NCBI RefSeq assembly: GCF_000321225.1
Contig: NW_004451012.1
Location: forward strand, 789,818 to 853,817
DNA: 64,000 nt
Source of the DNA: Odobenus rosmarus divergens
Lineage: Eukaryota; Chordata; Mammalia; Carnivora; Odobenidae
Reading direction: 5' to 3'
This document shows, one piece after another, positions 48,318 to 59,965 of the stretch. The notes under the pieces were generated by a model. That model ran no database searches. It was not told the DNA's origin and saw nothing but the letters and a program-made list of their open reading frames with translations. Numbering within the stretch: the first letter of the stretch is position 1; every line of letters starts with the position of its first letter. The translations under genes and the position numbers were made by a program.

Positions 48318-48420
48318 ATGAGAACCCGTATTTTAACAATATCCTCACATGATTCATTTGAACATTAAGCACTAATTTAGATCACATCTCTGGGCTCCAT
48401 AGGTATGAGCATCATAAAAG
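48318..48420 (-). repeat. MER5-like DNA transposon, second part
   Basis: TATTTTAACAATATCCTCACATGATTCATTT and AACATTAAGC follow the MER5 consensus order after the insertion. Confidence 0.5.
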
Positions 48421-48464
48421 GTTAGCAGCACAATTATTGGAATTTTATCCCTGGTAGAGTAGAA

Positions 48465-48715
48465 AGAACTTGGTTTTTGAGTTCAAATGGATCTGTTTTA
48501 TAATCCTAGTTCTGTTGCCTACCAGCCATTTGATAATGGGTAATTTAAATTCTCTAAGCCTCATTTTTAAAAATCTGTAATATAGTCATGATAAAAACCC
48601 ATTATGGATTTTTTTTCATGATGGTTAAAGGAGATACATGCTGAGTATTTATTGCAGCCCTTGGCACATATTAAGTACACTTAGTAAATAATTCACTATT
48701 ATTGTTATCTGGATC
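48465..48715 (+). repeat. MIR SINE remnant
   Basis: Collinear: GAGTTCAAATGGATCTG, TTCTGTTGCCTACCAGCCAT, CTCTAAGCCTCATTTTTAAA and CCCTTGGCACATATTAAGTAC. Confidence 0.65.
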
Positions 48716-49196
48716 AAAAACACTACCACTAATGGCCTTGCAAACGTATTTGGTATTCTAACAAGATAATAAATCCTTGAAATTTATAGAATCTTGGCCT
48801 AAGAGAACAATCTCAAATAAACATATTGAATGTGACTTAAGGACATGGGCATTATGAAAGTCAAAAGTCTGTGCAGTTTTGAATAATTTTGAAAGCCATC
48901 ATTATAAAAAACTAAATAAAAGGCACCCAAATAACTCCAGAATTTGCTTCGTTCTGCCTCCAGAAGAATACTCACAACCAATCCAGGAAGCTATTACAAT
49001 TATTCAAAGTTATCAACTTTAATTTTGAAAGTATTTTAAGTAATATTTTTTTTTCTCCTAATGAAGTTTGAATTAATTCATCTCCCCTTTTATTCCTGGA
49101 AACAAAAAGTGCGGTAACCATTGGGTATGGCATAGACACACTCAAGCTTAAATAATAATTCAGTTCCTTTAGACCATTTTACCATAAGCACCAACC
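48716..49196. other. Intronic DNA, nothing recognised
   Basis: No gene or repeat identified. Confidence 0.35.
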
Positions 49197-49212
49197 AACC
49201 TTTTCATCTTTT

Positions 49213-49411
49213 TTTTTTTTTAAAGATTTTATTTATTTATTTGACAGAGAGAGACACAGCGAGAGAAGGAACACAAGCAGGGGGAGTGGGGGAGGGAGAA
49301 GCAGGCTTCCTGCTGAGCAGGGAGACTGATGTGGAGCTCCATCCCAGGACCCTGGGATCATGACCTGAGCTGAAGACAGACGCTTAACGACTGAGCCACC
49401 CAGGCGCTCCG
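49213..49411 (-). mobile_element. CAN-SINE, full length
   Basis: Minus-orientation near-consensus copy with a T-rich tail at the left and CTGAGCCACCCAGGCGCTCC at the right. Flanks AACCTTTTCATCTTTT (49197-49212) and AACCTTTACATCTTTT (49412-49427) are the duplication with one difference. Confidence 0.95.
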
Positions 49412-49427
49412 AACCTTTACATCTTTT

Positions 49428-50165
49428 ATTATAGCCTCACATGTGTGATGCTGGCTAATATTTTCGTAACAAAATTTCCTGAACACATTTTTTATGCATC
49501 TCAGCTTTACACCTAATAGCTTGTTTAGTCACCACATCTCTAATTTAGATCTGACATTTGTGATGTCTCCCATTCAATGTGCCTAAAAGCCAATATTCTT
49601 GTGGCCAGCCTGGGTTTTCCCAATCAATGACAGAAGTTTCTCTTAAAACATGGAGTCAGAATATGTTCTTCCTTGTGAAGAGTTCAATTTTTATTTGATT
49701 TGTAAAGATACTGTTTAAAAAAAATTATCCTAGAGGTGGTAGCAATGAAAAATCAGGGAAAACTTTAGCATTGGACTTAGCCTGGATAGGGAATTTGATT
49801 CCAGAGGATTAAGAACAAGAAGAAAAATAAAAGTTAAAATATCAAAATTTCTAGAAAGACTTCTCAGGAAAGACTTCTCATAAAAGGTAAAATTAAATGT
49901 TATGGTGATAAATTATGAGAAGTAAAAAGCCATGGGAATCAAAATAGATCCTTTACTGTCAAAGAAATAGAATCTGACATAATGGAAATAAAAATTGTTT
50001 TGTTTTGTTTTTAAGTCAATGTGTATTGATTAAACTGTGTGTAAAAGCAAAACAAATTTTACAAAGGGATACACAAATTTAACTCTAACACCTAAATAAA
50101 TGTATATCAATTCAGGAAGACTCCTGAACGAAATAGTATATTAGATTAAAAATTATGCAATCTCC
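49428..50165. other. AT-rich intronic DNA, nothing recognised
   Basis: It contains a small direct duplication GAAAGACTTCTCA at about 49854-49880. Otherwise unassigned. Confidence 0.4.
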
Positions 50166-50307
50166 TTAGTTAAAGAGCTATGCTTATTTTATAAATTATG
50201 TATACTTATATATGTATGTATATACACATTAATAAGTGTGTATGCATAAAGAAATAAAAATAATAACATATATAATTGTTTATATATAAGTAGAGCTCTT
50301 TAGCTAA
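50166..50307. repeat. Long imperfect AT-rich palindrome
   Basis: The left arm (50166-50204) begins TTAGTTAAAGAGCTATGCTTA. The right arm (about 50268-50307) ends TAAGTAGAGCTCTTTAGCTAA. Complementing the right arm aligns over about 40 bp with several mismatches. The centre is a TATATG/TATACA-rich spacer. Confidence 0.65.
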
Positions 50308-50708
50308 ACATATTATATGATATATATGACATGAGCCAAATGGTAAATGCTATTTTCTTTCTTTTACTAAGTTTACTGTTTGTAGAAATCTTGACAATGT
50401 GAATGGTTCCATCCACTTTTTAAGACACTAGGTTGTAACTCTATGCATTGCCAAAATTTTAGGAAGAAAATATAGATTTACTGGGGAAAGTGGAGATTTT
50501 TTTTCATGAAATGCTAATACGTATGTTAGTTATATGTAGACCTTCAAAAATATCACATTCATTCATTTTACCACTCAAAACCAATAAATTAAATCTTAAG
50601 ATGAGTTTCAATGTTGAGCTATATAATAAATAACACCTGTAATTGTCATCATAATATTGAGAAGTTACATCACCAAACAAATGATTTGTTTAGGAATTCC
50701 TGCTGATA

Positions 50709-51003
50709 TCACCCAGCCACCCCATCCCAGAAGAAGATAGCAGGAGGGGAAGAATGAACTGGGGGAAATCGGAGGGGGGATGAACCATGAGAGACAATGG
50801 ACTCTGAAAACCAAACTGAGGGTTCTAGAGGGGAGGGGGGTGGGAGGATGGGTTAGCCTGGTGATGGGTATTAAAGAGGGCACGTTCTGCGTGGAGCACT
50901 GGGTGTTATGCACAAACAATGAATCATGGAACACTACATCAAGAACTAATGATGTAATTCATGGTGATTAACACAACAATAAAAAAATTTTTTAATTAAA
51001 AAA
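50709..51003 (+). mobile_element. Young L1, 295 bp, 5' truncated, with intact duplication
   Basis: It begins TCACCCAGCCACCCCATCCC and passes GATGAACCATGAGAGACAAT, GGGTTCTAGAGGGGAGGGGG, GTGATGGGTATTAAAGAGGG and CACTGGGTGTTATGCAC. It ends ATGTAATTCATGGTGATTAA, then ACACAACAATAAAAAAATT. A perfect 17-bp duplication AGGAATTCCTGCTGATA lies at 50692-50708 and 51004-51020. The overlapping short frames are L1 3' UTR, not genes. Confidence 0.96.
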
Positions 51004-51020
51004 AGGAATTCCTGCTGATA

Positions 51021-52639
51021 AAGTTGAATGACCACTGTTACATAGATTATTAAGAAGAAGGTTTTTGTTTTTGTTTTTGTTTTTAACTTTTGTACTTATA
51101 TCTGTTTGTTTTCTTGAAGCAGGTAAGAAAACTACAGGTAAAAATAGCTTATTCGTACAGAATGATGTTATTTACATAAAAGTTAGATCATTTTTTTCTC
51201 AAAGAGGAAAGTTATAAATAGAAGCATAACCTTGAATTTGTCTTTTCATATGATTTTTTTGTTCTGCTGATATATATATAGCTAATATATAACATCAGAT
51301 TTTAAAAACCATAATTTTATGAAATCTGTTCTTATCAGTGAGTTTAATTGAGAAATGAATTTAAGCACTAAAGAAATCAGTTATAAATGATTGTTATAAT
51401 AATCTAAGACTTCATTTAATCTGAGTTTAAGATAATATTTTACCTCAAGGTCTTTCAATTTAATATTAATTGACATTTTAATAATTAAATAACAAAAAAA
51501 TCATTATCTACTTAAGATAACATAGCCTCCTAAAAGCTACAGAAAAATGATTTTAATTCATAAATGCCTAAATGAATAGACATGGATTTGCATTTTGTGA
51601 TTGTGAGTGCAAAGTTAGTGTGGGTATAAAAATCTAGTATCTGAAATACATATTCTTTAATTCTCCAACATAATTTATTTAGTTCCTTGTTCGACATAAC
51701 TCATTTGTTATTACATGACTATTACCTAATTATTTTAGGATCTTATTAATCAGAAGGTGAGAGAAACAGTAGCGTCTTAAGCCCCTAAAGTCTGTTTTGG
51801 AAAATGCTCAGGTTTAGAAATAATTTTTGCTCAATTTTAGTCAAAACAAAACAAAAAAATACCAGGCAATTGGAAGTTAGTGAGGTTGGGATGCTAGGAA
51901 AAGGGAACTAAAGGTATCTACTCAAGTAAAGATTAAGAATGCAAAAGAATCAATAGGAAAAATTCAAGTGTAAAACCAAATAGGGTAAATCTCAAGCTGA
52001 GAATGAACGAGGATAAGCAAAACCGAAGAGGGAGTTTGGAAGGTGCATCCAGAAGAGATTCACTGTGGAAAATAAAGCTTGTTTGTGTCTGTGTGTGTCT
52101 GTGTGTGCAAAGTGGATGTCTGGAAAGGCCTGAACAGTCGTATTATATGCCAGTCTGTCTATATCATTAGCTGCTAATTCCCCTGGTGATTATCCATTGT
52201 TAAAAATACACATAAAATATATATTTTTATACAGTATATAATATATGTGTTAAATAAGTGTGTGTGTGTGTGTATGTGCATAAAATGTCATTTTCTCCAA
52301 AACGTGTTGTATTAAGGTGTTGGGTGAAGTTTTGCTGTGTTAGAATTGGGACCAGTAAGGGTGCAAATGAATTAGTGGAAAGAGCCGAAATTCAGTCAGT
52401 AAATCAGATCAGCAATCAGATCAGTAAAATATCTGCAGGCCAAAGATTAGAATTCAGACTAAAAGAAAGAAAGGAAAAGGGGGAATAATAATGAGGAGAT
52501 ATGTAGTCATAAGAGAAGCAAGATAGAAGTAAAAGGGGAAAAGGAAAATACAGAAAAAATTAAACTCTAAGATTTTTAGCTCTGGAGTTCTGGATTTCCA
52601 TCTAATATTGTTTCCCTTTAGCCTAAAAAAAACTTCTTT
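51021..52639. other. AT-rich intronic DNA with simple repeats
   Basis: (TTTTTG)n at about 51062-51084, GT-rich runs at 52085-52110 and 52257-52278, and TA-rich DNA at 52217-52250. No gene seen. Confidence 0.45.
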
Positions 52640-54350
52640 TAGCAATTCTTATATAGCAAGTATGCTGTAGACAAATAATCTCAGCTTTTTTTTTTCTGCC
52701 TAAAAAAAAATGTGTTTTCTTCTTTCTTGTTGAAAGAATACTTATGGATGCAGAATTCTTACCCCACATTTTTCTCTGGCATTTTGAAGATTTTTGTTTC
52801 AGGGTCTTCTAATCCCATTGTTTCTAATGTGAAGTCAATCATTATTTTCAGTTAGTGATCCCCCAATGTAATCTGTGCCCACCTTACTGTTTTCACATTT
52901 TTTCTCTTTTTCTGTGATTCTCAGCACTTGCATTATAATGCTCCTAGGTGATGTCTTTTCTGAATTTATCTTGCCTGTAGTCTATCGAGTTTCTTGGATC
53001 TGTGGCTTTATGGTTTTCATCAGTTTAAAAAAATTATTATCTCATGCTTATTCAAATAATTCCTTTGTTTCACTCCTTTTTCTCTGGCTCTAATTATATG
53101 CAAGACAGATTTGTTATTTCACAGATATCATTTGCTCTGTTCTTTTATTTAGTTGTTTTTTTCTTTTTGACCATTTGGATAATTTCTGTTGAATGTCTTC
53201 AAATTCACTGATCTTTTCATTCTTATCAACCCTTCAAATATGTTCCTCAGTTCTATAGTATATTTTTTAATTTCTAGCAAATCAGAATTTATAGTTTCAA
53301 TCTCTGTTGACACAACATTTCTATTTACACATGTTGTCCACTTTCTCCCTTTGATCTTTTAACATTTGTAACTATTTAAAAGTCCCTATCTGATAATTCC
53401 AGCCAATGAGCACACAATAGGGGTGCTTCAATGGATGAGTTTCTCTTTTGACAATGGGTCACGTTTTATTGCATCTTCACATGACTCATTTTTTTATTGT
53501 ATGTTGGACAATGTGTGTAAAAGAATAGCAAATATTGTAGTAATATATTTTCTCTTCAGAAAATTTTATGTGTTTTTCTGTGAGATTCCTGGTTTGGCAA
53601 GGTAGGGGAAGATTGAATCAATCTAATGTAGAAGTATATGGGATCTGAGCTCTCTTGCAACTTCGATCCAGTTCCCCACAGGCTTCATATATTTTGTGAG
53701 TGAGATTAAGACTTTGTTTTCAGCAGGGCTGGGATCTGAACAAGATGAAACCTCTCAAGACCTTGTGATGTTTTACAGATAGCTTCTAGCTTTCCAAATT
53801 CTGGGACATTATCTCTGCTTTGTAGCCTTGTGGATGACTTTTTGGGTTACTGGAGAGTTCTTAATTGCTTTCCAGTCTATCTGTCTGTACCTCAGGAGAT
53901 CTCTTACTGCCCTGCTGCTTTGCCTTGAGACTTTGGAGAGTTACTACAGTGAACTCCATGCAAACCCAGGTTTCCTGGTGGAAATTATGTTAGCTCTCTT
54001 GCTTGATCCCTGCCCTTTTAAGACTATGGACTCTGAAACACAAACTGAGGGTTCTAGAGGGGAGGGGGGTGGGGGGATGGGTTAGCCTGGTGATGGGTAT
54101 TAAGGAGGGTACGTTCTGCACGGAGCACTGGTGTTATACACAAACAGTGAATCATGGAACACTACATCAAAAACTAATGATGTAATGTATGGTGATTAAC
54201 ATAATAATAAAAAAATAAAAATAAAAATGTTCTTCCTGGGCAAAAGAAAAAAAAAAAAAAAAGACTGCAACAGTGGACTCCATGAAGGCCCAGAGTGCCT
54301 TGAAAGAATTTTTTCTGAATTCTCTCATGACTCCTGCCTTTTCACACTCT
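52640..54350 (-). mobile_element. Ancient L1 fragment, interrupted by a young L1 tail
   Basis: The complement of old L1 sequence, with blocks such as CATTTTTCTCTGGCATTTTGAAG, TTGCATTATAATGCTCC, CGAGTTTCTTGGATCTGTGG, TCAAATTCACTGATCTTTTC and CAATGGGTCACGTTTTATTG, ending in a region around CTCCATGCAAACCCAGG. Assignment is by resemblance and the right part (53620-54350) is weaker. It is split by the insertion at 54018-54262. Confidence 0.55.
54018..54262 (+). mobile_element. Young L1 3' end, 5' truncated, with long A tail
   Basis: AAGACTATGGACTCTGAAAC, GGGTTCTAGAGGGGAGGGGG, GGATGGGTTAGCCTGGTGAT, CACGGAGCACTGGTGTTATAC and GTATGGTGATTAACATAATA are followed by A-rich DNA to about 54262. Same subfamily as 50709-51003. 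Flanking AAGACT at both ends may be a short duplication. Confidence 0.9.
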
Positions 54351-55617
54351 CAGGCCCATGGGAAAGAGTTGTGAATGGAGATGGACTCACTTTCTGACCA
54401 GGGTGCCTCAACATGCTAACCCACCAAAGTCACTGCATGGACATCAGACATTTGTTAAAAGTTCAGTTGGTTTGTCTTTACCCAAGTCTACCACAAATTC
54501 TTCCTCCTCCTGCCTTCTGCCAGGAATGAAAGTAATCTTTATTTTAATTTTTTCTATGAGTTGTTCTTATTCTTAGGATAGGAGTAATGGTCTCTTAAGA
54601 TTTTCTATATGGTAAGTTTTAGTTTTTTATTTGACTTTTAGGTTAGAAATAAGTCAGTTTAGTTTTGAAATTGCCCTTAATCACAAAAGAGTTTGGAAAT
54701 ATCTTCAATTTTACAAGTATATCAGATGTTAAAGATGGAGTGTCAGAAGAACCAGAAAGTGGCAGAGATAGTTCCAAAAATGAATATGACTAGAAAAAGT
54801 TTCCTGTGACAAATTGCAGATTAATTAGATTTGGAGTGGATGCATTTACTTTTAGTGTTTGGAGTCTCAGTTTATTGTGATTCTGCTTGAAGCAAATAAC
54901 AAAAGCAGGAAACCAAATGATGATATTTCTTTAATGAGTTGTTTTTATACTCCCTTCTCCCTATCAAGGTCTTGTTTTGCAACATGGTTAGAAGTTTAAA
55001 CATTGTAGCATCTCTTTTGGCTTCCAACTAACAAATAAAAAAAAAAAGGTCACCAGTTAATATTTTTATACCAAATGATACTTTTTGATTTAAGAAAATA
55101 AAAAATTTCTCCTATAATAAAAGCATCTTATAAATCTCCAAGTTATTAAATGAAAGTCAGAGTTGTAATAGATGGTAAAAATTATTGCATATATCTCAGT
55201 TCTTTTTTTATTCTGAAAAATATTTATTACCAAAAAAATTTCAGTACATTTTATACATCTAGAATAAAATGCCTGCAGATATCCTCATATAGGAGTATCA
55301 TTCTGGAAAGAGTTAATAGGGAAATAAAGATACTGTCTTAGACTTAAGTTATACAAACACATTTACCATTCTTTCCTGGGTGGGATAAAGGCCTGCCCAA
55401 GTCTTATGTTCACTGAATACTTAATGAAAATCCCAGATATTTTAGCACCTCTTTTTTTATTATAACTGATATTTAAAGGTGGGAAACCATTAATGCACTT
55501 GGTTAAACTTTTTTAAATTAATGGTCTACTTGTTTTTCAGTATCAGTATTTATACTGAAGCAGGCACTGTACTAAAAAGTATTGTAGTAAGTACTGACTT
55601 AAAAAATATAAAGACTA
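54351..55617. other. AT-rich intronic DNA, nothing recognised
   Basis: No gene or repeat identified. Confidence 0.4.
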
Positions 55618-55810
55618 GGGGCGACTGGGTGATTTAGTCATTAAGCATCTGCCTTCAGCTCAGGTCATGATCCCAGGGTCCTGGGATCGAACACCTATTG
55701 GGCTCCCTGCTCAGCGGGAAGCCTGCTTCTCCCTCTCCCACTCCCCCTGCTTGTGTTCCCTCTCTCGCTGTGTCTTTCTGTCAAATAAATTTTAAAAATA
55801 AATAAATAAA
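55618..55810 (+). mobile_element. CAN-SINE, full length
   Basis: GGGGCGACTGGGTGATTTAG to TCTGTCAAATAAATTTTAAA and an AAAT-repeat tail. Duplications around TAAGACTAG (55609-55617 with one change, 55811-55819) flank it. Confidence 0.94.
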
Positions 55811-55991
55811 TAAGACTAGAATATTGTTGAATATGAAGCATGGACTACATATGGAAATAAAAGGATTTTTTCATATGATGCTAGAAATGTGTACTTCCTG
55901 TTTCTCTCCCTCAAGAGTAAAACTATCCATGCACAGGTTTCAGTGGCCAGCCACTCTCAAGGTGACTTTCCACTCACAGAATAATTTTTTT

Positions 55992-56058
55992 CTTTTCCTT
56001 CCTTCCTTCCTTCCTTCTTTCCTTCCTTCCTTCCTTCCTTCCTTCCTTCCTTCCTTCT
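55992..56058. repeat. (CCTT)n microsatellite
   Basis: About sixteen CCTT/CTTC units with one interruption at 56017-56020. It produces artificial LPSFLPSF and EGRKEGRK reading frames on the two strands. Confidence 0.97.
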
Positions 56059-56244
56059 GGCATTGGATTCTGAGATTCCATCTCAATTCTTTCTGCTGGA
56101 ATTTATTTCTCCATCTTCTGTATTTCATACATTTCAAAACTTTTTATAGTAGTCAGGTTCCCCCTGGTATAATTAGTAACTCCACACATTTACTTTCTGC
56201 TTTCGGTTTGTAAACTCCTTGACAGCTGAGTCCTAGTATTCATT

Positions 56245-56450
56245 TGTTTATTTTATTTTAACAAAACCTAATACAGCACTAATAATATGTCAAGCTATGT
56301 TTAAATGCTTTATGTTCATTCATTTAATCACCATAACAATCTTATTAACTAGATACTGTAATTATCTCTATAATAAAAGTATCATTCATCTTCTAATCCT
56401 CCTAGTACCTGGCACATAAGAAATGCCCATCAAATGTTGAATTAAAGTTC
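56245..56450. repeat. MIR/L2-like remnants
   Basis: ATGCTTTATGTTCATTCATTT and ATCACCATAACAATCTTATTAA resemble MIR. 56395-56445 (CCTCCTAGTACCTGGCACATA and CATCAAATGTTGAAT) resembles the L2 end. Confidence 0.5.
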
Positions 56451-56675
56451 AATTGTTTGTTTAATGATACACATCTATTTAATGTCAGTGTTCCTGGAAC
56501 TCCATTACATTGTGTGAATTATAAAGATGACTAATCCAGTTTTTTATTCCACAGTCAAATCTGGGAAAATGACATAAATAAGATAATGACATCTTTTCTT
56601 GGAGAGTGCAGATACATCAGGATATAATTGTGCATCAGTTGATATTTAATAATAGGTAGGCATGTAGGAGGCTGC

Positions 56676-57615
56676 TAGGAGGAATTCAAGCATTCTAAGC
56701 AAAGGGAAAAAAGAGAGATCTGACATATCTGGAGAACTACTAAGTTTGGTGTGGTCAGACCACAGAATGAAATAAATAAGCAGAGTAAAAGGAAGTAGGC
56801 ATCAACTTTGTTGGTCCTCTTTTATGCCATACAAAGAAGTTCAGATTTAATCCTGACCTAATTTTTTTCCAATATTAAGGATCACTGGTTCTATGTGGTA
56901 TCCATGGAACAACAAAATAAATTTGAACAAAAACAGAAAGTGTTTTAGGGTAAAATAATTTCAAGAAACTCTGTGTGCTATAATATATCTTGCACTTTGA
57001 AAGAGAGCATAAAAGTGTATTAAAAGTTCTTAGAAGCATTGCAGTATAGAAAACTGTTTCCTGTTGTTTAATACAGAAATCTCTCTGTATATCTGATGAC
57101 AGACTTGTTGTTAGTGTAATTTCAATAAATACCTGCAGAACAGATTTGAGAAAACATGTTAAAAATTTCGTCAAGACTGTAACATGATCAGATTAGTATT
57201 CTAGAAGGTTCTACATAAGTGGCAGTGTATAAATGGATTGAAAGAGGCAAGATGAAGGTACCTGGCAGGAATTATTTTTTTATTAAGTCACCCAGGAATA
57301 ATTATTAAGAGAGAAATGCTGAGGACCCGAAGGTAGCTGAGATGGGTGGGAGCAGATACTTTTAAGATAAGTTACTTCCAGACAGGTAAAAAGGAAATCA
57401 ATGACTTTCAGATTTTTTGACATGAATGACTGAGTAAATCTTTGCCATAAAGAAAAATAGAAAATTCACAGCAAAACACAGTCTAGGAGAAAGGTAATGA
57501 TTATATATTGGTATATGAATTTGAGTCCTTGTGGAACATCTGAGTAGAACAATCTAGGAGACAATTGGCTTTTAAGGAGTAGGTGAGGTCATGAGAGAGA
57601 AGTAAGAGGAGTCAT
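56676..57615 (+). repeat. Ancient interspersed repeat pieces, family not assigned
   Basis: 56680-56865 (GGAATTCAAGCATTCTAAGC, GTGTGGTCAGACCACAGAATG) and 57220-57610 (GAGATGGGTGGGAGCAGATAC, GTCATGAGAGAGAAGTAAG) resemble parts of one long old repeat like that at 17160-17755. The region between (56870-57215) is AT-rich and unassigned. Confidence 0.4.
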
Positions 57616-57833
57616 GGGATTAAGAGACATAAAAAAGACTATTCAGTAGCCTCTTGTAACACGAAAGGAGGTGCAAGAGCATATAGAGATGGAAAAGACA
57701 GGGAGGGAGATAGTTACTGAAAAGAGCAGACCAAAAAGTCCCTAGTAGCTGGCTGATCTTGGGAAGGAGGTTTTGGAAGGAATGAGACAGGAACACTTGC
57801 GGTGAAAATGAAAACATAGAAGACCATGAAAGA

Positions 57834-58052
57834 GGGGCACCTGACCATGAAAGAGTCAGTTAAGTATTTGGCTCTTGGTTTTGGCTCAGGTCATGATCTC
57901 AGGGTCATGGGAGAGAGTCCCATGTTGGGTTCCACACCCAGTACAGAGTCTGCTTATCCCTCACCCTCTGCTCCTCCCCCTGCTTGTGTTCTCTCTCTCT
58001 CTGTCTCTCTCAAATAAATAAATTAATAAAGTCTTTTAAAAAAAAAAAAAAA
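57834..58052 (+). mobile_element. CAN-SINE carrying an internal copy of its target site
   Basis: GGGGCACCTG, then an atypical 13-bp segment, then TCAGTTAAGTATTTGGCTC, the usual body, CTCTCTCAAATAAATAAATT and a long A tail. Duplication: AGAAGACCATGAAAGA (57818-57833) and AGAAGAGCATGAAAGA (58053-58068). The atypical segment GACCATGAAAGAG at 57843-57855 is identical to the sequence straddling the insertion point at 57822-57834. Confidence 0.94.
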
Positions 58053-58068
58053 AGAAGAGCATGAAAGA

Positions 58069-59125
58069 TACAGCAACCAATTTTCATACTTGAGAAAAAT
58101 ATTTTCAAGATTTTTTTTCTTAGAGTCATTTAAATTATTGATGCTTTGTTAAATTGATATTTTATAATATGGACTAATTTTTTACAGGCTCTAGGACTGT
58201 GGTTCTGTGAGTTTATACATGCTTATGTCTACACATACTGGGATCTGTTTGGACCTTGGTGTTGCTTAAAGATGCCTTAATGAAAGAATTCTCAATTTGA
58301 GGCAAACTGTTTTGTTCTAAATGATTACTTTCAGTATCTTGGTACTCTCCTTGTGATCTTTCTATTTTTCCCCTGTATTACATTTAAAATTTTAAGAATT
58401 TGTACGTCTTCTATTGGAGATAGAGGTCAAGTGTTGCAAAATAAAAATACTTTGTATTCCCTGAAATTTTTATTTTTTGTTCTTGGTTTCTCATTAAATA
58501 CTGTATATATATTTTATTATTTTTTTATTTTTTATGGAAAGGAAATCTTAGACTAATGAACAAATCTCCTCTTTAATTACCCTGAGTATTTGTTTCATAG
58601 TTACTTCCATTGAATTTTACCCATAGTTTTAAAAATTAAAAAAAAAATTAAAAGCTCATCACTTTAAGGTATCAAGATATCAGAAATAGTTATATAAATG
58701 ATAAGCTGTTTCAAATATATATAGTCAGGGAAATAAAAATGCCTCAGAATTTCTACTGCATTTTTTATTTGAAGAAATTGACTTGCAGGCATCATCTTAT
58801 TTTATTAAAATCATTGCATAAAAAAGGAACATAAGAAGGCCCCTGGGCCTAGCATATCAACTACATTTTGTCTTACTCATTTCCATTTTCTATTCCCCTT
58901 TTGGTTGTTATTTAAACCAGACAATAGAGCCATGCCATATGTTGAACCCAGCAGCTCTCACCTAAATGTGTTTCTGTTTCAAATGTAAGATCATTTGTTG
59001 ACTGTTGAAATATTCAGTAAATCTCTATATTTTATGTGGCTCCTGGGCTTGTTGTACCTATTTCTCTTTAGTCTACATGTTTCCACTTATCTCTGGCAAA
59101 AGCATTCCAAATTTGTGAAAGAGAC
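58069..59125. other. AT-rich intronic DNA, nothing recognised
   Basis: No gene or repeat identified. Confidence 0.4.
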
Positions 59126-59160
59126 TTGAAAAGTTTTTTGTTTGTTTGTTTGTTTTTTAT
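59126..59160. repeat. (TTTG)n simple repeat
   Basis: GTTTGTTTGTTTGTTTG followed by T-runs. Confidence 0.8.
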
Positions 59161-59909
59161 CATTTGTTTTTTTTTGGTGTAATTGCTTCACTTAAAGGAT
59201 AACCAAGTATTCTCAAACTATGATCCCCAGCATGATATCTGCTTTCTTGATATCTTATGAATAGAATGTGGTATAAAAATATATTCTGGCCACTTAGAAC
59301 TTAAGAGTAAATTAGTCAATATGATTATGTAGCTCGGTATTGTCCTTGCTTTAAGAAGGCTGCATACTAAAGAATAATGGGACAAAGTCTGGATGTTGGG
59401 AAATTTGGCTTCAGGTTCCAGGTAGGCCATTAAATACTTGATAATGTAAATAATTTAATTCCTTCAATTCATTTAGAGACCTAAACTGAAGAATAACTAT
59501 ATGTACTTTCACCTTTTACTTCCCAGATTTTCTTCTTATCCCTTCCTCCAAAAGATGGTCAGTGGGTAGGATATAATTTCAGATGTGATGATACTCTAAA
59601 AACCAGAATCTTAAAACTTTATTAAAATGTAGGATCCTATGTATATTGCATACATACAAAATAATGTGATACATATGGTAAAGCACATATTAAATTGTCA
59701 ATAGGTAATTTGGCCATCATCTATTTTAAGTATCTGGAAAAAATAATTTTCTTTAAATAACTTAGATCTATTTAATTTTTATCCTAGTATTTTTAACTTT
59801 GAATGAATTTAAATATGATATTATTGAATGCATATATGTGGAACCATTTTATAAATACTTTATACTCTTTAAAAATTAACGTCACTGTGACAAAAATATT
59901 GATCGGAGA

Positions 59910-59965
59910 TTTTATATATGTATGTGTGGGTATATATATGTATATGTACATATATATATATGACA
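59910..59965. repeat. (TATG/TA)n simple repeat
   Basis: A run of TATATATG, TGTATGTG and TATATA units. It creates the YIYMYIYIYI-type frames on both strands. 59161-59909 is otherwise unassigned. Confidence 0.9.

Noticed and set aside
55824..56213. 129-aa frame with LPSFLPSF repeats and the antisense EGRK repeat frame
   Set aside because: Both are products of the (CCTT)n microsatellite and have no support as genes.
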